Assembly: GCF_035582795.1 (NCBI RefSeq)
Contig: NC_134365.1
Coordinates: forward strand, 129,619,577 to 129,683,576
Reading direction: 5' to 3'
Length of the DNA: 64,000 nt
Origin: Mycteria americana
Lineage: Eukaryota; Chordata; Aves; Ciconiiformes; Ciconiidae
Shown here: in pieces, positions 1-10,609 of the stretch
How positions within the stretch are numbered: the first letter of the stretch is position 1
Layout: each line of letters opens with the position of its first letter
Translations under genes and position numbers: made by a program
The notes under the pieces: model-generated
Told to the model about the DNA's origin: nothing
What the model saw: only the letters and a program-made list of their open reading frames with translations
The model's database searches: none

Positions 1-390
1 CTGTGGGTCAGAGTCTGCTACTTGCAGCATCTAGAAGGAAGAGTGAGGCAGGTGGCCTTTGACTATGAGCATTTATTGAGTGTACATTAATTACTTGACA
101 TAGATCTACAGTGAGGCTGTGACTTGCTCTCTGTTGTTGAAGAAAGCCAGAGCCTTTAATGCTGGTTCAGACAAAAAAACCCTATAAACAAGAAACCCTG
201 GTGTGTCAAAATGATAAACCTGTTCTAGGTTATACATGCAATATAAATGTACACCATGCTGGCCAGTAGGGACTGAAATGCATATAAAACCTCTTTTCAG
301 TAGAGTTGATGTTTCTCAGTGTTAACTAATTACAGCATTCATAGCTGCTGAAAATAGTATTTAATTTTTAAGAGCCTCTCAATTTTCTTT
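1..390. other. unassigned edge sequence
   Basis: AT-rich single-copy-looking sequence with no repeat family I recognise. The 3' end of the long minus-strand open frame described at 473-926 runs into it as far as position 339. I see no polyadenylation signal placed convincingly for that frame, so its downstream end is unresolved at the window edge. Confidence 0.4.
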
Positions 391-451
391 ACACCCCCCC
401 AAACCAAAAACAACAAGAAAACCCCTAAAAATCCAAAACCAACCAAAAAAC
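391..451. repeat. A/C-rich low-complexity tract
   Basis: A run of C7 followed by alternating A-runs and CC or CCCC blocks. The minus strand therefore reads as T/G-rich. It is one of several such tracts in the window (39408, 52979, 55592, 58059, 59129). The hydrophobic C-terminus predicted by the overlapping minus-strand open frame comes from this tract, so that apparent membrane segment may be an artefact of composition. Confidence 0.8.
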
Positions 452-472
452 TCAGTAGATTTGAACACTCAC

Positions 473-926
473 TTTTTTTATGTCTCTCTATGGCCCAACA
501 AATCTTGACTCTTTTCCTATCAACTGGAGGAGCATCAATAGAAGGACCGGAAAATGTTTCTAGGCTGAAGGTTTCTGCACTCCTGTGAATGGACTGGGGG
601 CTCTCTTGAGACACAGGAGTTTTGAACTCCCCCAGCAAGAAGAGGGGAAACAAATCTGGATTTCCTGCATCTGAAGGATTGTTTAATTTGTAAGCTATTG
701 TAAATATTACCACTAGACTTTTTTTAGAAGAAACTATTGAGTAGCACTGCATTTCTTGCAGAGCCTGATCTGAGTATTCTCCGATGGTCTCAAAGATGTT
801 ATCAGAGAGGGTGAATAATCCACATGAATTTTGTGGATTATGACTGGAGTTAGGTGTAAAACAGACTGCAGAGCTCTGCCAAAATGAAGGCCCTCTGGTC
901 ATATTCAGAATCAGAGATTTAGGCAC
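473..926 (-). CDS. candidate coding exon, gene unknown
   Basis: The minus strand is open without a stop from 1004 to 339 (221 codons, beginning at a GTG directly after a stop). I do not recognise the product. The likely exon is shorter. On the minus strand, position 927/926 is a good acceptor (a T/C-rich run, then TTTCCAG|GTG). Position 473/472 is a donor (AAAAAAA|GTGAGT). The 454 nt between them are open in one frame. The first ATG lies at 902-900 with A at -3 and begins MTRGPSFWQSS. The middle is Ser/Pro-rich and ends in a basic stretch (VDRKRVK, then ERHKK). If the donor is not used, the frame ends at 339 with a hydrophobic tail encoded by a low-complexity tract. A second donor lies 82 nt upstream. 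At roughly 60% AT a stop is expected about every 16 codons, so this length is unusual, but chance or an old coding relic cannot be excluded. Confidence 0.3.
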
Positions 927-1008
927 CTGGAAAGTTTTGAAGAAAAAGTTTTTAACCTTGAAATGAATAGGAGCCAGCAGGATCACAGTTCTAGCATTAG
1001 ACACTTAC
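927..1008 (-). other. candidate 82-nt intron
   Basis: Read on the minus strand it starts with TTGAAG|GTAAGTGT at 1009/1008, a near-consensus donor. It ends with a pyrimidine-rich run and CCAG at 928-927. It contains TCTAATG and GGTTAAAAAC, either of which could supply a branch point. Very short introns of this size occur in birds. The sequence upstream of the donor (above 1009) has an in-frame stop 12 codons before it, so the preceding exon would be untranslated or very short. This is inferred from splice motifs only. Confidence 0.25.
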
Positions 1009-1956
1009 CTTCAAGATAGCTTTCACTTGTAGTCTATGAGTACATTACTGGGCCTCAGTTATTGACAGCATGTGCTATCAAGGGTGACCTTAGATATTTT
1101 AAAACTGAACTTTTGCACAATAAGCAGTTCCTTTCCTGAGTTTGCTTAGTCTCCTTCTCCCTCAAATAATCAAAATGCTGCTGCTGTCACAGTGTGCTCT
1201 GCTCTGCTTCAGATTATTTTCTACATCAGTTCATGACTTGCAGTTCCTGTGGGCTGCAAATTAATCCTTAGGAGTCTGTTGGCGTGTACTGTACATCCAG
1301 GTTCTCCAGGGTATTATTTGACTATTGGTGTAGAAAATGCCAGTGGCTGTAAGGTATATTATGCACTTCATTTTTGTGTTTATTTTTATGTATAATCCCG
1401 GAATTTACTTACAAACTTGTAATCACCATGACTAGACGCTTTAACCTTTAAAACCGAAAAATAACATTTTTCAGTTTTTTAGGGATAGATTTTAAAAAAT
1501 GATGAACAGTGTAAGAGTGTTTTTTCAAATGACTTTTCAAAGGAAGCCTTGAATTAGTAACATGATTCTTTATGGCCTATCTCTAAAGGCCATATATACT
1601 GTACAACGTATATGCTGTAGAAAGCAGCCTTATAAAAATCTGGGTTTGGGTAGAGGATCCTACAGTCCTGTTCCCAAGTATTGTGTGGATGCCTGCTTTT
1701 CCTTCCTGTATAAACTGAGGAGGCCTGGGACCGAATGCAGGGGGAGAGCGTGAGCCCAGGTCCCACCTGTTTGGGACCAGCAGCTTTTGGGATTTGGGAG
1801 TGAAGGGATGTTCCCACCATTAGGAAGAGGCAGTGACAGGCAGCTTGCGTACAGGCCTGCCTCTGCTTCTTCTGCGGGGTATTTCTGGGCTGTGTATAGC
1901 AGCAACACTGCATGGTTTTGTTGGGAGTGGAAAGGTCAATTGTAAGCCAATAGCGC
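1009..1956. other. no gene recognised
   Basis: Mostly AT-rich sequence with a somewhat GC-richer part from about 1700 to 1900. Short overlapping open frames on both strands (up to 119 codons on the minus strand, 1554-1913) show no motif that I know and look incidental. A 7-bp inverted repeat (TATGGCC/GGCCATA) sits near 1570-1595. Confidence 0.5.
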
Positions 1957-1977
1957 TTTTTTTTTTTTTTTTTTTTT
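1957..1977. repeat. poly-T tract (21 T)
   Basis: An uninterrupted run of 21 T. It could be the reverse complement of an old retroposon poly-A tail, but I see no recognisable element attached on either side. Confidence 0.9.
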
Positions 1978-3546
1978 AAAGCGGCTACTGATTTATCACA
2001 ACCTGTGTGAGTATTTACACACTTACTTTGGTGACAGCACTATTTTGGGGTTTGTTTATTTTTTCCTTTGCTTGGGAGAGAGGTTGCAATCCCAAAAGTC
2101 TTCTCTGGGAGAGAATGGCCAAATACAGGAAGGTTACCGCTCCTCTCCCAGAAAAAGAGGATCCTGTCTGGGGATAAGCTGGGGTCATTTGCTGGGGAGA
2201 GGGCAAATCTGTTTCATAGGACTCTCGGGGAAACTGCACAATGGGAGTGGTAAAAACCTTCAGTCCGCTCTTTAGCACTAAATGTTCCTTGGGAAGTCGT
2301 AACACATAATTTAAATCCATTGCACATGCCACCCTGGAAGCAGAGCCTTATATGTCGAGTGCATGGGCTGTCCTATTATGGGAAATCAACTTTGTTTTGA
2401 GGGAAGCACGGAGCGTTGCTTCTGCGCAGGTCCTGGAATTTGAAACATTTAGGGGCCTCCAAAGAGCACTGGCATTAGTTACCATGCCGGCTGGGTGGAA
2501 GTGAGGATCCCTGCCTCTCCCTGCCCAGGACGCAGACCCTGCCGCAGCCAGCCCGGAGCTGCATCCCACCGGGGTGCTTCTGTGCTCTCCTCCGCAGAGC
2601 TGCTGGGGCTTGTGCGGGGACACATCTGTCGTTATGCAGGGACAAGCCTAATTCAGCAAAAGCTACTGGAGCAGCAAAGTTGGAATATACTTTGCCAAGA
2701 AATATTTTGCTGTTGTTTTCTTTTTCTTCTTTTTTTTGTGGAGAGATTTCATGTCTGCTCACATGCTTTGGTATGAGGAAGTGGAAGATGATTGTAAGTA
2801 TGAACAGACTGAGATAATTTCACAATATTCACTTTGACAGAGCAGCGTAGTGTTACGCAGCCCACTAACAGCATGCATTTTTAAAAGTTTACTTTCCAAG
2901 CCTAAAGAAGGAGAGCACCAGGGGGAAAAATAAAGAGAATTTTTTTGCCTCTGTTAGGGGGTAATATCCTGTACATTATATATAAAAGAAGTGCTCCAGA
3001 AACAGTACCCAGCTCTCCTTTGAATAAAAAGAATCCATTTCTTCCTGGGGTTCACCGCTTATTAAAGCATGGGGTTGAAAAAGAAAGATTTGAGAAGACA
3101 GACCAATACATTTGAAAAAAATAGTTTTATTATTCTAATAATTTGGCAACACATCAAAGGATTAATCAGTTGCTTTGAACTTTAATGGCATACGCAGTTT
3201 CACTGCCTAATATTAACTTACGGAGTAAGAGAGCTCTTCTCTGGCCACTGAAATGTCTGGTAACAACCAAGTGAGGGGGTGTCAGTTTTGCTCAAAGTGA
3301 GCAGCAGCTGAGCTCTCCCATGCGCTTTCCAGAAAAGAACAAGCATGTTTTCCAGACTTGCGCTTGTTTATTAGTTTAAAGCTATCCTATCTGTGTAATA
3401 AGAAGAAAAACAAAGGATGCCAAGAGTAAGAGGCTGAAGAGAGCCAAGAATGAGAGGATGACAGAGATTTTAAAAATCCAGCTACCATGCCCCCAGGTGA
3501 TTTTGCTTCTTCCTCCCCCACCCAGGCTCCCAAAACAGATTGTGCT
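1978..3546. other. no gene recognised; GC-richer block
   Basis: Mixed unique sequence. About 2380-2640 is visibly richer in G+C and contains overlapping open frames on both strands (2348-2623 and 2475-2762 minus, 2495-2776 plus). This is what high GC alone produces, and no protein family is recognisable. The rest is AT-rich with no repeat that I can place. Confidence 0.5.
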
Positions 3547-3567
3547 GGGGTGGGGTGGGGGGGGGGG
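3547..3567 (+). repeat. G-run cluster
   Basis: GGGG-T-GGGG-T followed by eleven G. This is low-complexity DNA able in principle to form a G-quadruplex on the plus strand. There is no neighbouring gene to link it to. Confidence 0.8.
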
Positions 3568-5189
3568 AAGTGTCCATATTGTCCAGACTTAATCTATGGT
3601 CCCCACCCACTGTTTTATAATCTATTTTGCCTCTTCCAATTTCAGTTTAGTCCTGTATCTGTATAATAATAGAATTCCTGTTTTCCTCTATTTTTCTGAT
3701 CATAAAAGCCATGGGAATACATACACACTGTTACTTTCCCCCATAATATATAATGGACTGTATGGTCACTAACCTCTGATGAAGCTTCTTGAAAATAGTG
3801 TTAGATTTTGTTACATTTGACAGGAAAGAAGGTTAAAACAGAAGATTTCAGGGCGCAGGTGTGGTCTTATGCCATAGTTTGCTTTCCCTTTCTTCAAGAT
3901 GAACTCAAATCATGTTTTCTTGTGCAGTAAATAAGACTTAAATCAGCTATAAATTTTCCAACCAGTTTTGTACCGCTAGGAGAGGTCCTGCAGTGATAGG
4001 ACCCTTTACTTATTGGACACAGTCTGACAGTTCAAGAAGTGGTAGAACAATGAGATCATCATCATCACATTAAATAATGAGGAGACAGATTGCTTCGCTT
4101 CTGAAAATGTTGGGGGTAGGGTTGGGAAGAAGAAATGTCGTGGGTTTCTCTTAAGTGGTTTTACTCCCGGTTGGCAAGAGGAAGATGAAACACTCTAGAG
4201 CAAACCACGTAGTGCCCAGCCTTTTCCACCAGTCCTTTTTGGAGAGGAACAAGGAGGATTTGTTGTCTTCATTTGTCTATATACTCCCTTTCCAAGGGAG
4301 TCACAATATCAGCCCAGACTGCTCGTCCTCAGCCTTGAGGAGCGATGGTGCTGCAAGGGAAGCCGGGCAGGTGCTTGCTAAGTAAGGGGGAAAGATCTTT
4401 GCTGCTCAGCTCTTTGCTGCTCAGCTCAAAAGTTATAATTGCACTCTGAACATGTAGTAGGTGAAAGAAAGAAAAAAATAGCTGCATTAGAGCTTTTGAA
4501 AAATATGAATAGAAAACCAGAGTTGCATCTAGCAGATGAATAGCATTCATGACAAGAGCCATTAAATCACTTGCTAAATTATGTCACGTAACTATGTTCA
4601 TATCTAAAATGAAAGGGAGCTGTCCTAGTGCTTCTTGGGAATTATTTATCTGAATTGATTTCCTCATCTGTATCCTCACTCTTTTAAAGGGCATGGCATT
4701 TTTCTTGATATAATTTTGTATAATATTGTCAAGGTTTTTTATAGTTGTATTTCAATAAAAAAGGAAAAACCCGTATCTGCACTTTGTGACAAAGTGTGTC
4801 CAAAATAATGCTCTCAAATTTATCTCCAGCCTTCACTCAGGACATGTCATTTCTCCTACTTGTTGCCTGTGCTTGCTTTGCTGCTTTCCCTATATTGGAT
4901 GAAAACTTCTTGCTCTTAGAGGTGACAGCAGTCACTTACACCTCTGCATTGTTTCTTAGATACATGCTTTCTCTTATCTTAAAGTCCCTTCTCCAACCCT
5001 CCATCCACCTCTGCATTCACATCTTCCCTTCTCTCTTCTGCTCTCTCCCATGCCACAGCAGTAAGGGCGGGTTCTCTGTTCCCTGCTTTCTCTCACTTCT
5101 GCTGAGAATGACCTTTGTGAAAACATAAAGGTATTTATTCATCACCGAGTGCTTTACTTTCTTTCCTGAGCTATTCAGTGTTTAATTCT
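3568..5189. other. no gene recognised
   Basis: AT-rich unique-looking sequence. The pyrimidine-rich stretch at about 4960-5110 could be the diverged body of the old L2-like element whose tail is annotated at 5190-5280, but I cannot align it with confidence. Short open frames here have no recognisable content. Confidence 0.4.
4397..4426. repeat. 15-bp tandem duplication
   Basis: The unit CTTTGCTGCTCAGCT occurs twice in direct succession (4397-4411 and 4412-4426) with no mismatch. This looks like a recent slippage duplication, because older copies would have diverged. Confidence 0.9.
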
Positions 5190-5280
5190 GCCTGAGTTAG
5201 ACTGGAAACTCCTTGGGGCAGTGACTGTCTCTTCCTAGATTTCTGCAGAGTCTTTGACAGTGACACCTAAATAATAAAGT
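5190..5280 (+). repeat. ancient L2/MIR-like 3' tail
   Basis: The sequence around AGACTGGAAACTCCTTGGGG, followed by CAGTGACTGTCTCTT and ending in AATAATAAAG, resembles the conserved 3' tail shared by amniote L2 and MIR-type elements and their sauropsid relatives. The match is to the remembered family pattern. The rest of the element is too decayed to delimit. Confidence 0.55.
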
Positions 5281-5699
5281 GGTGGGGAAATGAGATATCA
5301 TAAATTTCATTTTGTTTTAATTAAAAAGAGATTACTGTGAACTTTATCTCAGAAGCCACCCTCCCTAGGGGATTCAGTATCATATGCTGTATTTCTTCTT
5401 CTAGCAGATATAATCCTCTTTCTGCATCCTTAGTCTGACATGGAACCAAATTTTGCTTGCAATTGCACACAGGCATCCTCTTTCTCTGCTTGGATTTGCA
5501 CAAAGTAGCAACTAAAAATAGAATTAATCATCAGCCAGAGCCAGTGTAGAAAAGAAACTAATCCTGCCTGAAATTTGGTGGCCATAAGGGGTCTCTTTGA
5601 GTAAGCATGGGTTTACTGTAGCAGGGGTCCATCTAGGTTCATGCTTTAGCTCAGGTCAAAAGTGCATTTCTGAAGCGAATTCCCAGATGTCCCTGCTTA
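5281..5699. other. no gene recognised
   Basis: AT-rich sequence after the L2-like tail, with no repeat or coding signature that I can support. Confidence 0.4.
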
Positions 5700-6210
5700 T
5701 TACTGCGTATTGGTGCACATCCCAGAGGACGCGCCCTGCATCCCTTTGGAAGGGAGCTGAACGCAGAGATGCACTCTAGGTTCGGCTGATGGACACAAAC
5801 TCTCAGTGGGTGTGCGGGGTGCCAGGGTCACACTGAAGCTCCTCCAAAACGAGCCTGGTGATGCACGCACACCTTGGGGGGAGCACTGGGTTGGCAGTGC
5901 CAACCCCTTCACGTTACAAAGCTCTTTCTGTTGGGCCGCGTGATTTGCTGTGGCCCAAGACAACTCCGTGAGATAGTAGGAGGACGGCAGCAAATTTCTT
6001 TGGATTGTGGACGTGAGGAAAGAACTGCTTGTAAAGTCACTCCCCAGCTGGTGCAGGAGAGTGTTTCGTCCTGTCTGCTCCCACCGAGGGTCCACTCCCT
6101 CACCCCTGGGTCCCCAGGCTGCCCATGGGCATCGCAGCTGGCCGTGATCTCTTTCCAGGAAGGTTATTGAGCAGGGGACCGCATTCAAGCAACTGTAGTC
6201 TGGCAGCATG
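5700..6210. other. GC-richer, CpG-containing block
   Basis: This roughly 500-bp block has noticeably more G+C and more CG dinucleotides than the flanks. It carries a 169-codon open frame on the minus strand (5700-6209) plus shorter ones on both strands. Frames open on both strands at once point to low stop-codon density rather than a gene, and I recognise no domain. A small promoter-like island, an old coding relic or simple GC variation are all possible. Confidence 0.35.
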
Positions 6211-8563
6211 TTACATACAAAACTGGTGATCCTGTGAAAATTAGCCCCCTCACTCTTTAAAATTGTTTTTCAAAGGAAAAGATTCAATTATGTTACTAAT
6301 AGAATACAGTTACCTATCAGATAGAGTTATTTATAACAGAATAGGTACAATATTTGTAGGAAAAGGTTAACCCTTGACTAATACTGTGAAATTATTTGAG
6401 CCTCAGAATTGTCCAAGGGGTTAAGCATTTTTAAATGATCGCCAGAGGGAACAGGATTAAGCTCATATATTTTTGTCATGGATTACTGTTAGACAAAATC
6501 ACATTGAACGGGATTGTGAACCAAGCAGCCTTGATTTGAAAAGGCTGACTTGTTGATTTTCACAGTACATTTTCAATTAAATGTTACCCCAAAGCTTAAT
6601 TATCGTTTAGGAGGATAACCATTGTACTGTGTTATGGCTAACCGCTGGAAAAAAACACTCCTCAATAAATTTAGCAGAACTTTATAGTGTTACTTTGCTG
6701 TCGAGGAGGATGCACTTGTGATAATACCGTATCACTGTCAGGGGAAGGAGAACGGCACTGTGTGAAGGCACAGAATTGTGCCTTATCAAAGGCTGAGCTT
6801 TGTGGAAAGCAGAAATAATGGTTAGTGGAGTGTGGCTTTGCAGAACGGCTTGCCAGCTGGGCTGCGCCAGGGAACGTGCTCCATCTTCTCAGAAGAACAC
6901 ATGTGGAGCAAAGGAGTTGTTTGTTTGGGTTCGGAGTACTCACTGCAGGGACTTCCCTTCTAGATTACTTGCCACATGTGCAACAAGTCAGAACATTTTT
7001 AATGATGTGTTTTGAAGGACAGATAGGCTGGATTTTAAGAAAGTCATAATCTTTCTTGGTTCTGGTTGCAAGCCCTATTTTAATTTTGGGGTATTATTTA
7101 GAGCATGAGGCTGATAATATTTGGGAGGTTTTCTGATCCTTTCTCTCTCTAATTCTGTATTTTCTAAATAATCCATATCTATATGATTAAATTTATCATC
7201 AGTTGCATGCAGTCTTTTATTCCTGAAGGTGAAATATAGTTTGTAAGTATTGCAAGCATGTGTAGAAGAAAGAAATAGTATTATGTGAGCAAAAGCATAT
7301 GTTCTTGTAATTTTGAATATGTTCATATAAGATAATGGTTAAGATGGCACATTTACATTTAATTTCTTTCTTAAAACATTTTTAAAGGATCATAATCTTC
7401 AGCAGAAACAAATTAGCATAATTCTAATCGTAAAAAAGATATAGCTGTAAAAGTTTCCTCATAGAAAACATTACAGAAGTATGTTAGTCCTAAGGGTGGT
7501 TTTGTATTCCACAATATTTTTCTATGAAGTACCCTAATGGTTTGTGAATTCCTTTTTAAAAAAAAGCTTAAAACTCTTCAGTGTGTAAAGATGACCTAAA
7601 TGGGGACCCAGAATATCACATTTTGCTTACCTTGCCTTTGTTAAAAGGTTTTGAAAGATCTCTGGGGACCTAGTGGGATTATGAGCACCACAGAATGAGA
7701 GGAAAGAGTTCTAGTCTGGCTAATCAAACCCCTTGTGCCTGTTTCTTTTAACTACTTTATTGCTCTAGCTGTCAGTAAAGTTTGAGAAAGCTGTGGGTCT
7801 CTTGTACTCCAAAAGTATCCTAGTAAAAACAGTAAACCCAGTATCTGATGTTCTTAATATGAACTTATAAAGAAGATGGATAAAAACTTACTTGTAATGT
7901 GCACTGGACTAGGTACGTGGCATTGTCCCGCTGGATGCCCGATAACCTGTATTATAAAGCATGGAAGTTGTTACCACTTGTGAAAAATCAGTTATGCTGG
8001 CTGCAGGAGCATGCCCGTGAGCGTGGGATGCCCGTGGGAGAGCCTCCCTGTCTCACCCCACCGGTGCTTGCCATATTCTAAAATTGGTGCCCACCTGTGT
8101 GGCTGAGCATCTGCACGCATGCATGCTGGTTTTTACGGGAAATTATCCACGGGTAAGGCTTTTAATTTTGTGTAGCAGAGGGAATTGAGGGAATTTAAAG
8201 GGTGATTGGAATTTGACATTTCTGCCTTTTTATTCTGAAAGATATTTTGATTAAAATGTTGGAAGGCTCAGCTAATGGAGGCGTTGCTGCTATTTCAGAT
8301 ATACAGGGTATGCGATTTGAAGGCAAGCTAAATCACAATGAGAGGGAATAATGAAGTCCTTGGTTTATTTTTCACTTGTGGTACATTCAGGTTTTGATTG
8401 GAGTCTGAGCGAGGCAACAGTTTTCTCTCCCAGAAAGCAGTGCTGGTCCTTGGAGGCTTGCAGCCTGTTATCAAAGCAGAAGCATTTTCTTGTGAAGGTC
8501 ATGGACTGCAGTGGCAGGAGAGGGGGAGAAAAAACTAAAGGAGTGGGGGGGAGGAGGGAGAGA
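6211..8563. other. no gene recognised; possible conserved noncoding stretch
   Basis: Mostly AT-rich. About 6280-6640 is complex, non-repetitive sequence with TTAATTA-like and ATTTGAAAAGG-type motifs, of the sort often found in vertebrate noncoding elements. I cannot see conservation from one sequence. Short open frames at 6671-7049 and 7075-7326 show nothing recognisable. Confidence 0.35.
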
Positions 8564-8586
8564 GGAAAGAAAGAAAGAAAGAAAGA
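8564..8586 (+). repeat. (GAAA)n microsatellite in purine-rich stretch
   Basis: About five GAAA units follow a purine-rich stretch that begins near 8514 (AGGAGAGGGGGAG, GGGGGGGAGGAGGGAGAGAGG). The strand asymmetry would permit triplex or slipped structures. No element boundary is visible. Confidence 0.85.
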
Positions 8587-8590
8587 TAGA

Positions 8591-10609
8591 TTTCCTTATT
8601 GGTCCAAACTACGTACAAGCTTCTCCTAAGAAACATTTCTGAAGCGAGACCTATTACTACTTTGACCCAGCTAGCACTCTGCTGATGGCATATATATCAA
8701 AAGATTTGTGGAGAACTCTAAGGTCTTTGTCCATCTGTCCTTCTTCTGTGATGGACTGATGGTGAATTTGTGGACATGATGTGTACAGCCTTACTAATCC
8801 GAACAAACTCGGTTCAGTCTTTTTTTGTGTTGCTTTTAATGAAGATTGTTAGCAGCCCAAAATGAATTATTACTTTGCACTAGATTTCAGGAAGACAACA
8901 ATATTTCTTTTATTCATTTGACTTTACTTACTGTCAACCTTGTCTTATCATGTGATTTAGTACGTATTTTATGCTTATTCCCTGCCCCACCCTTCCAAGC
9001 CCTGCAAACGATGCTGAAAATAGAAATCAGTATATTTTTACTTCAAATTCTAAGGCCGCATTTATATATTCTTGGTTGACTGATGGTTACTCACTCTCCA
9101 AAAATGCAGAAGATCCAAATTAAAGTGTTTATTCTGCTTATACTCTCTGTTTACAGAGGAGAAAGTTTCAGTTGCATCAGATGTTGAGTGGAAACCAAAG
9201 GTGAAGCCAAGTAACTTTTCACAAAAAAGAATTCTTGTTTTCTTGCCAACATGAGAACAATTCCTTTTATAGTAGTCTGTAAAGGACAAGTACGTTATAG
9301 GGTTGATTCTGTCCCTTCTGTTCTTCCTAATAATTAAATAAATTAGTTCTGAACGCTCTAACAAGAGCAAGGAGGGAAACTTAAAACTGTGAAATAAATG
9401 GTGAGTTGCAGGAGCAGTTATCTAACAGTAGAATGTATAACACTTAATTGAGAAAAAAAGCTTTATAAATATAAGAAATCATCACAAATCTGAATTTTTT
9501 TTTTCCTGTAATTGTTTAAAGTTCCATGATATCTGCATCCTTGCATACAGGATGGCTCAGTGATACTAGTGTAGATTTAAAAGATGTTGCTTAAGTCAAG
9601 ATGCTTTCTAGAGAGCATATATATTGAATTTGAACATAATTGTATCAAATTCCTCTATTAGGAGAAAAAGCTATCCCCAGTGAAGTGGTATTTCTGACCT
9701 GATTACTTGATTGATGTAAAGCTTCAGAGAATGTAAGTTGGGGCACATTTTTGCCTTGGGAAAGGAAATTTAGTGGATTATGTTGTCCATCTCCATTTCC
9801 TGTTCAAAACAAGGCATGTCTATTCAGAATCAATTCAGAATTACTGCTATTTTTAGCACAGTTGCTAAGTTAATAGTGTTTGTCAACGGTTACAGCTAAA
9901 ACCCATAATTGGAAATATTTTATGTTTTGAAACAAACTGAATGACGGTGAACGTTCACCCTTTCATCTTGTAAGGACAACCTATTTTTCTTAGGGAATAG
10001 GGGTTGAATTGCGAAGCCCAAACTCTTTCTACTGATACTGTTGTCAGCTCTCTTATTTTCTCTTTAGTCCTTTTGCCACTTTCCCATTTCTCTGAGTCAT
10101 GCACATCCATTGCTGTACTGCTTTAGCTACTTTAAATAAGCCCTTTCCTCCTCCAAGAAGGCTTGCTAATTTTTGCATATTATCTTAAGCTGACTTAACA
10201 GTCATTTTGCCAAGTCTTCCCAGCTGCTGCTACTGCTGAATTGATTCATTTTGCTCTTGACATGTTGCAGGCAAATGTGAAGCAAAGTTTACTTGACCAG
10301 TAATCCTCCCCTTAACTGAACGAAGGACATGGTTCAAACAAGGACTTGTTCCAAACATGGCCAGAGTTTTTTCCCTAAACCTGCCTGCCGCAGACACAAA
10401 GGTTATTTGCTTCTTATCGGGGAAATTCTTATCTAGAAAGTGAAAAATGTCTTAGCCCTAAATAGTAACTAAGGAATTAATTTATTCCTGGTGCAATAAG
10501 TCAGTCTGTGGAGGTTTTTATTGACTGACTATGAGTTCCTAAGAGGTGTTGTGTCTATCTTGGAGTGCTTCCAGAAACCTTTGATCAGCCTATAAACTGA
10601 TGAAATTTA
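8591..10609. other. no gene recognised
   Basis: AT-rich unique-looking sequence up to the 3' end of the CR1 copy. The open frames at 8846-9079 and 9062-9370 are incidental in appearance. Confidence 0.45.

Noticed and set aside
339..450. Predicted C-terminal membrane segment of the long minus-strand frame
   Set aside because: The hydrophobic residues are encoded by a T/G-rich low-complexity tract, so they are not evidence for a real membrane helix.
5891..5906. TTGGC...GCCAA palindrome resembling an NFI site
   Set aside because: The spacer is 3 bases, whereas the NFI consensus requires 5.
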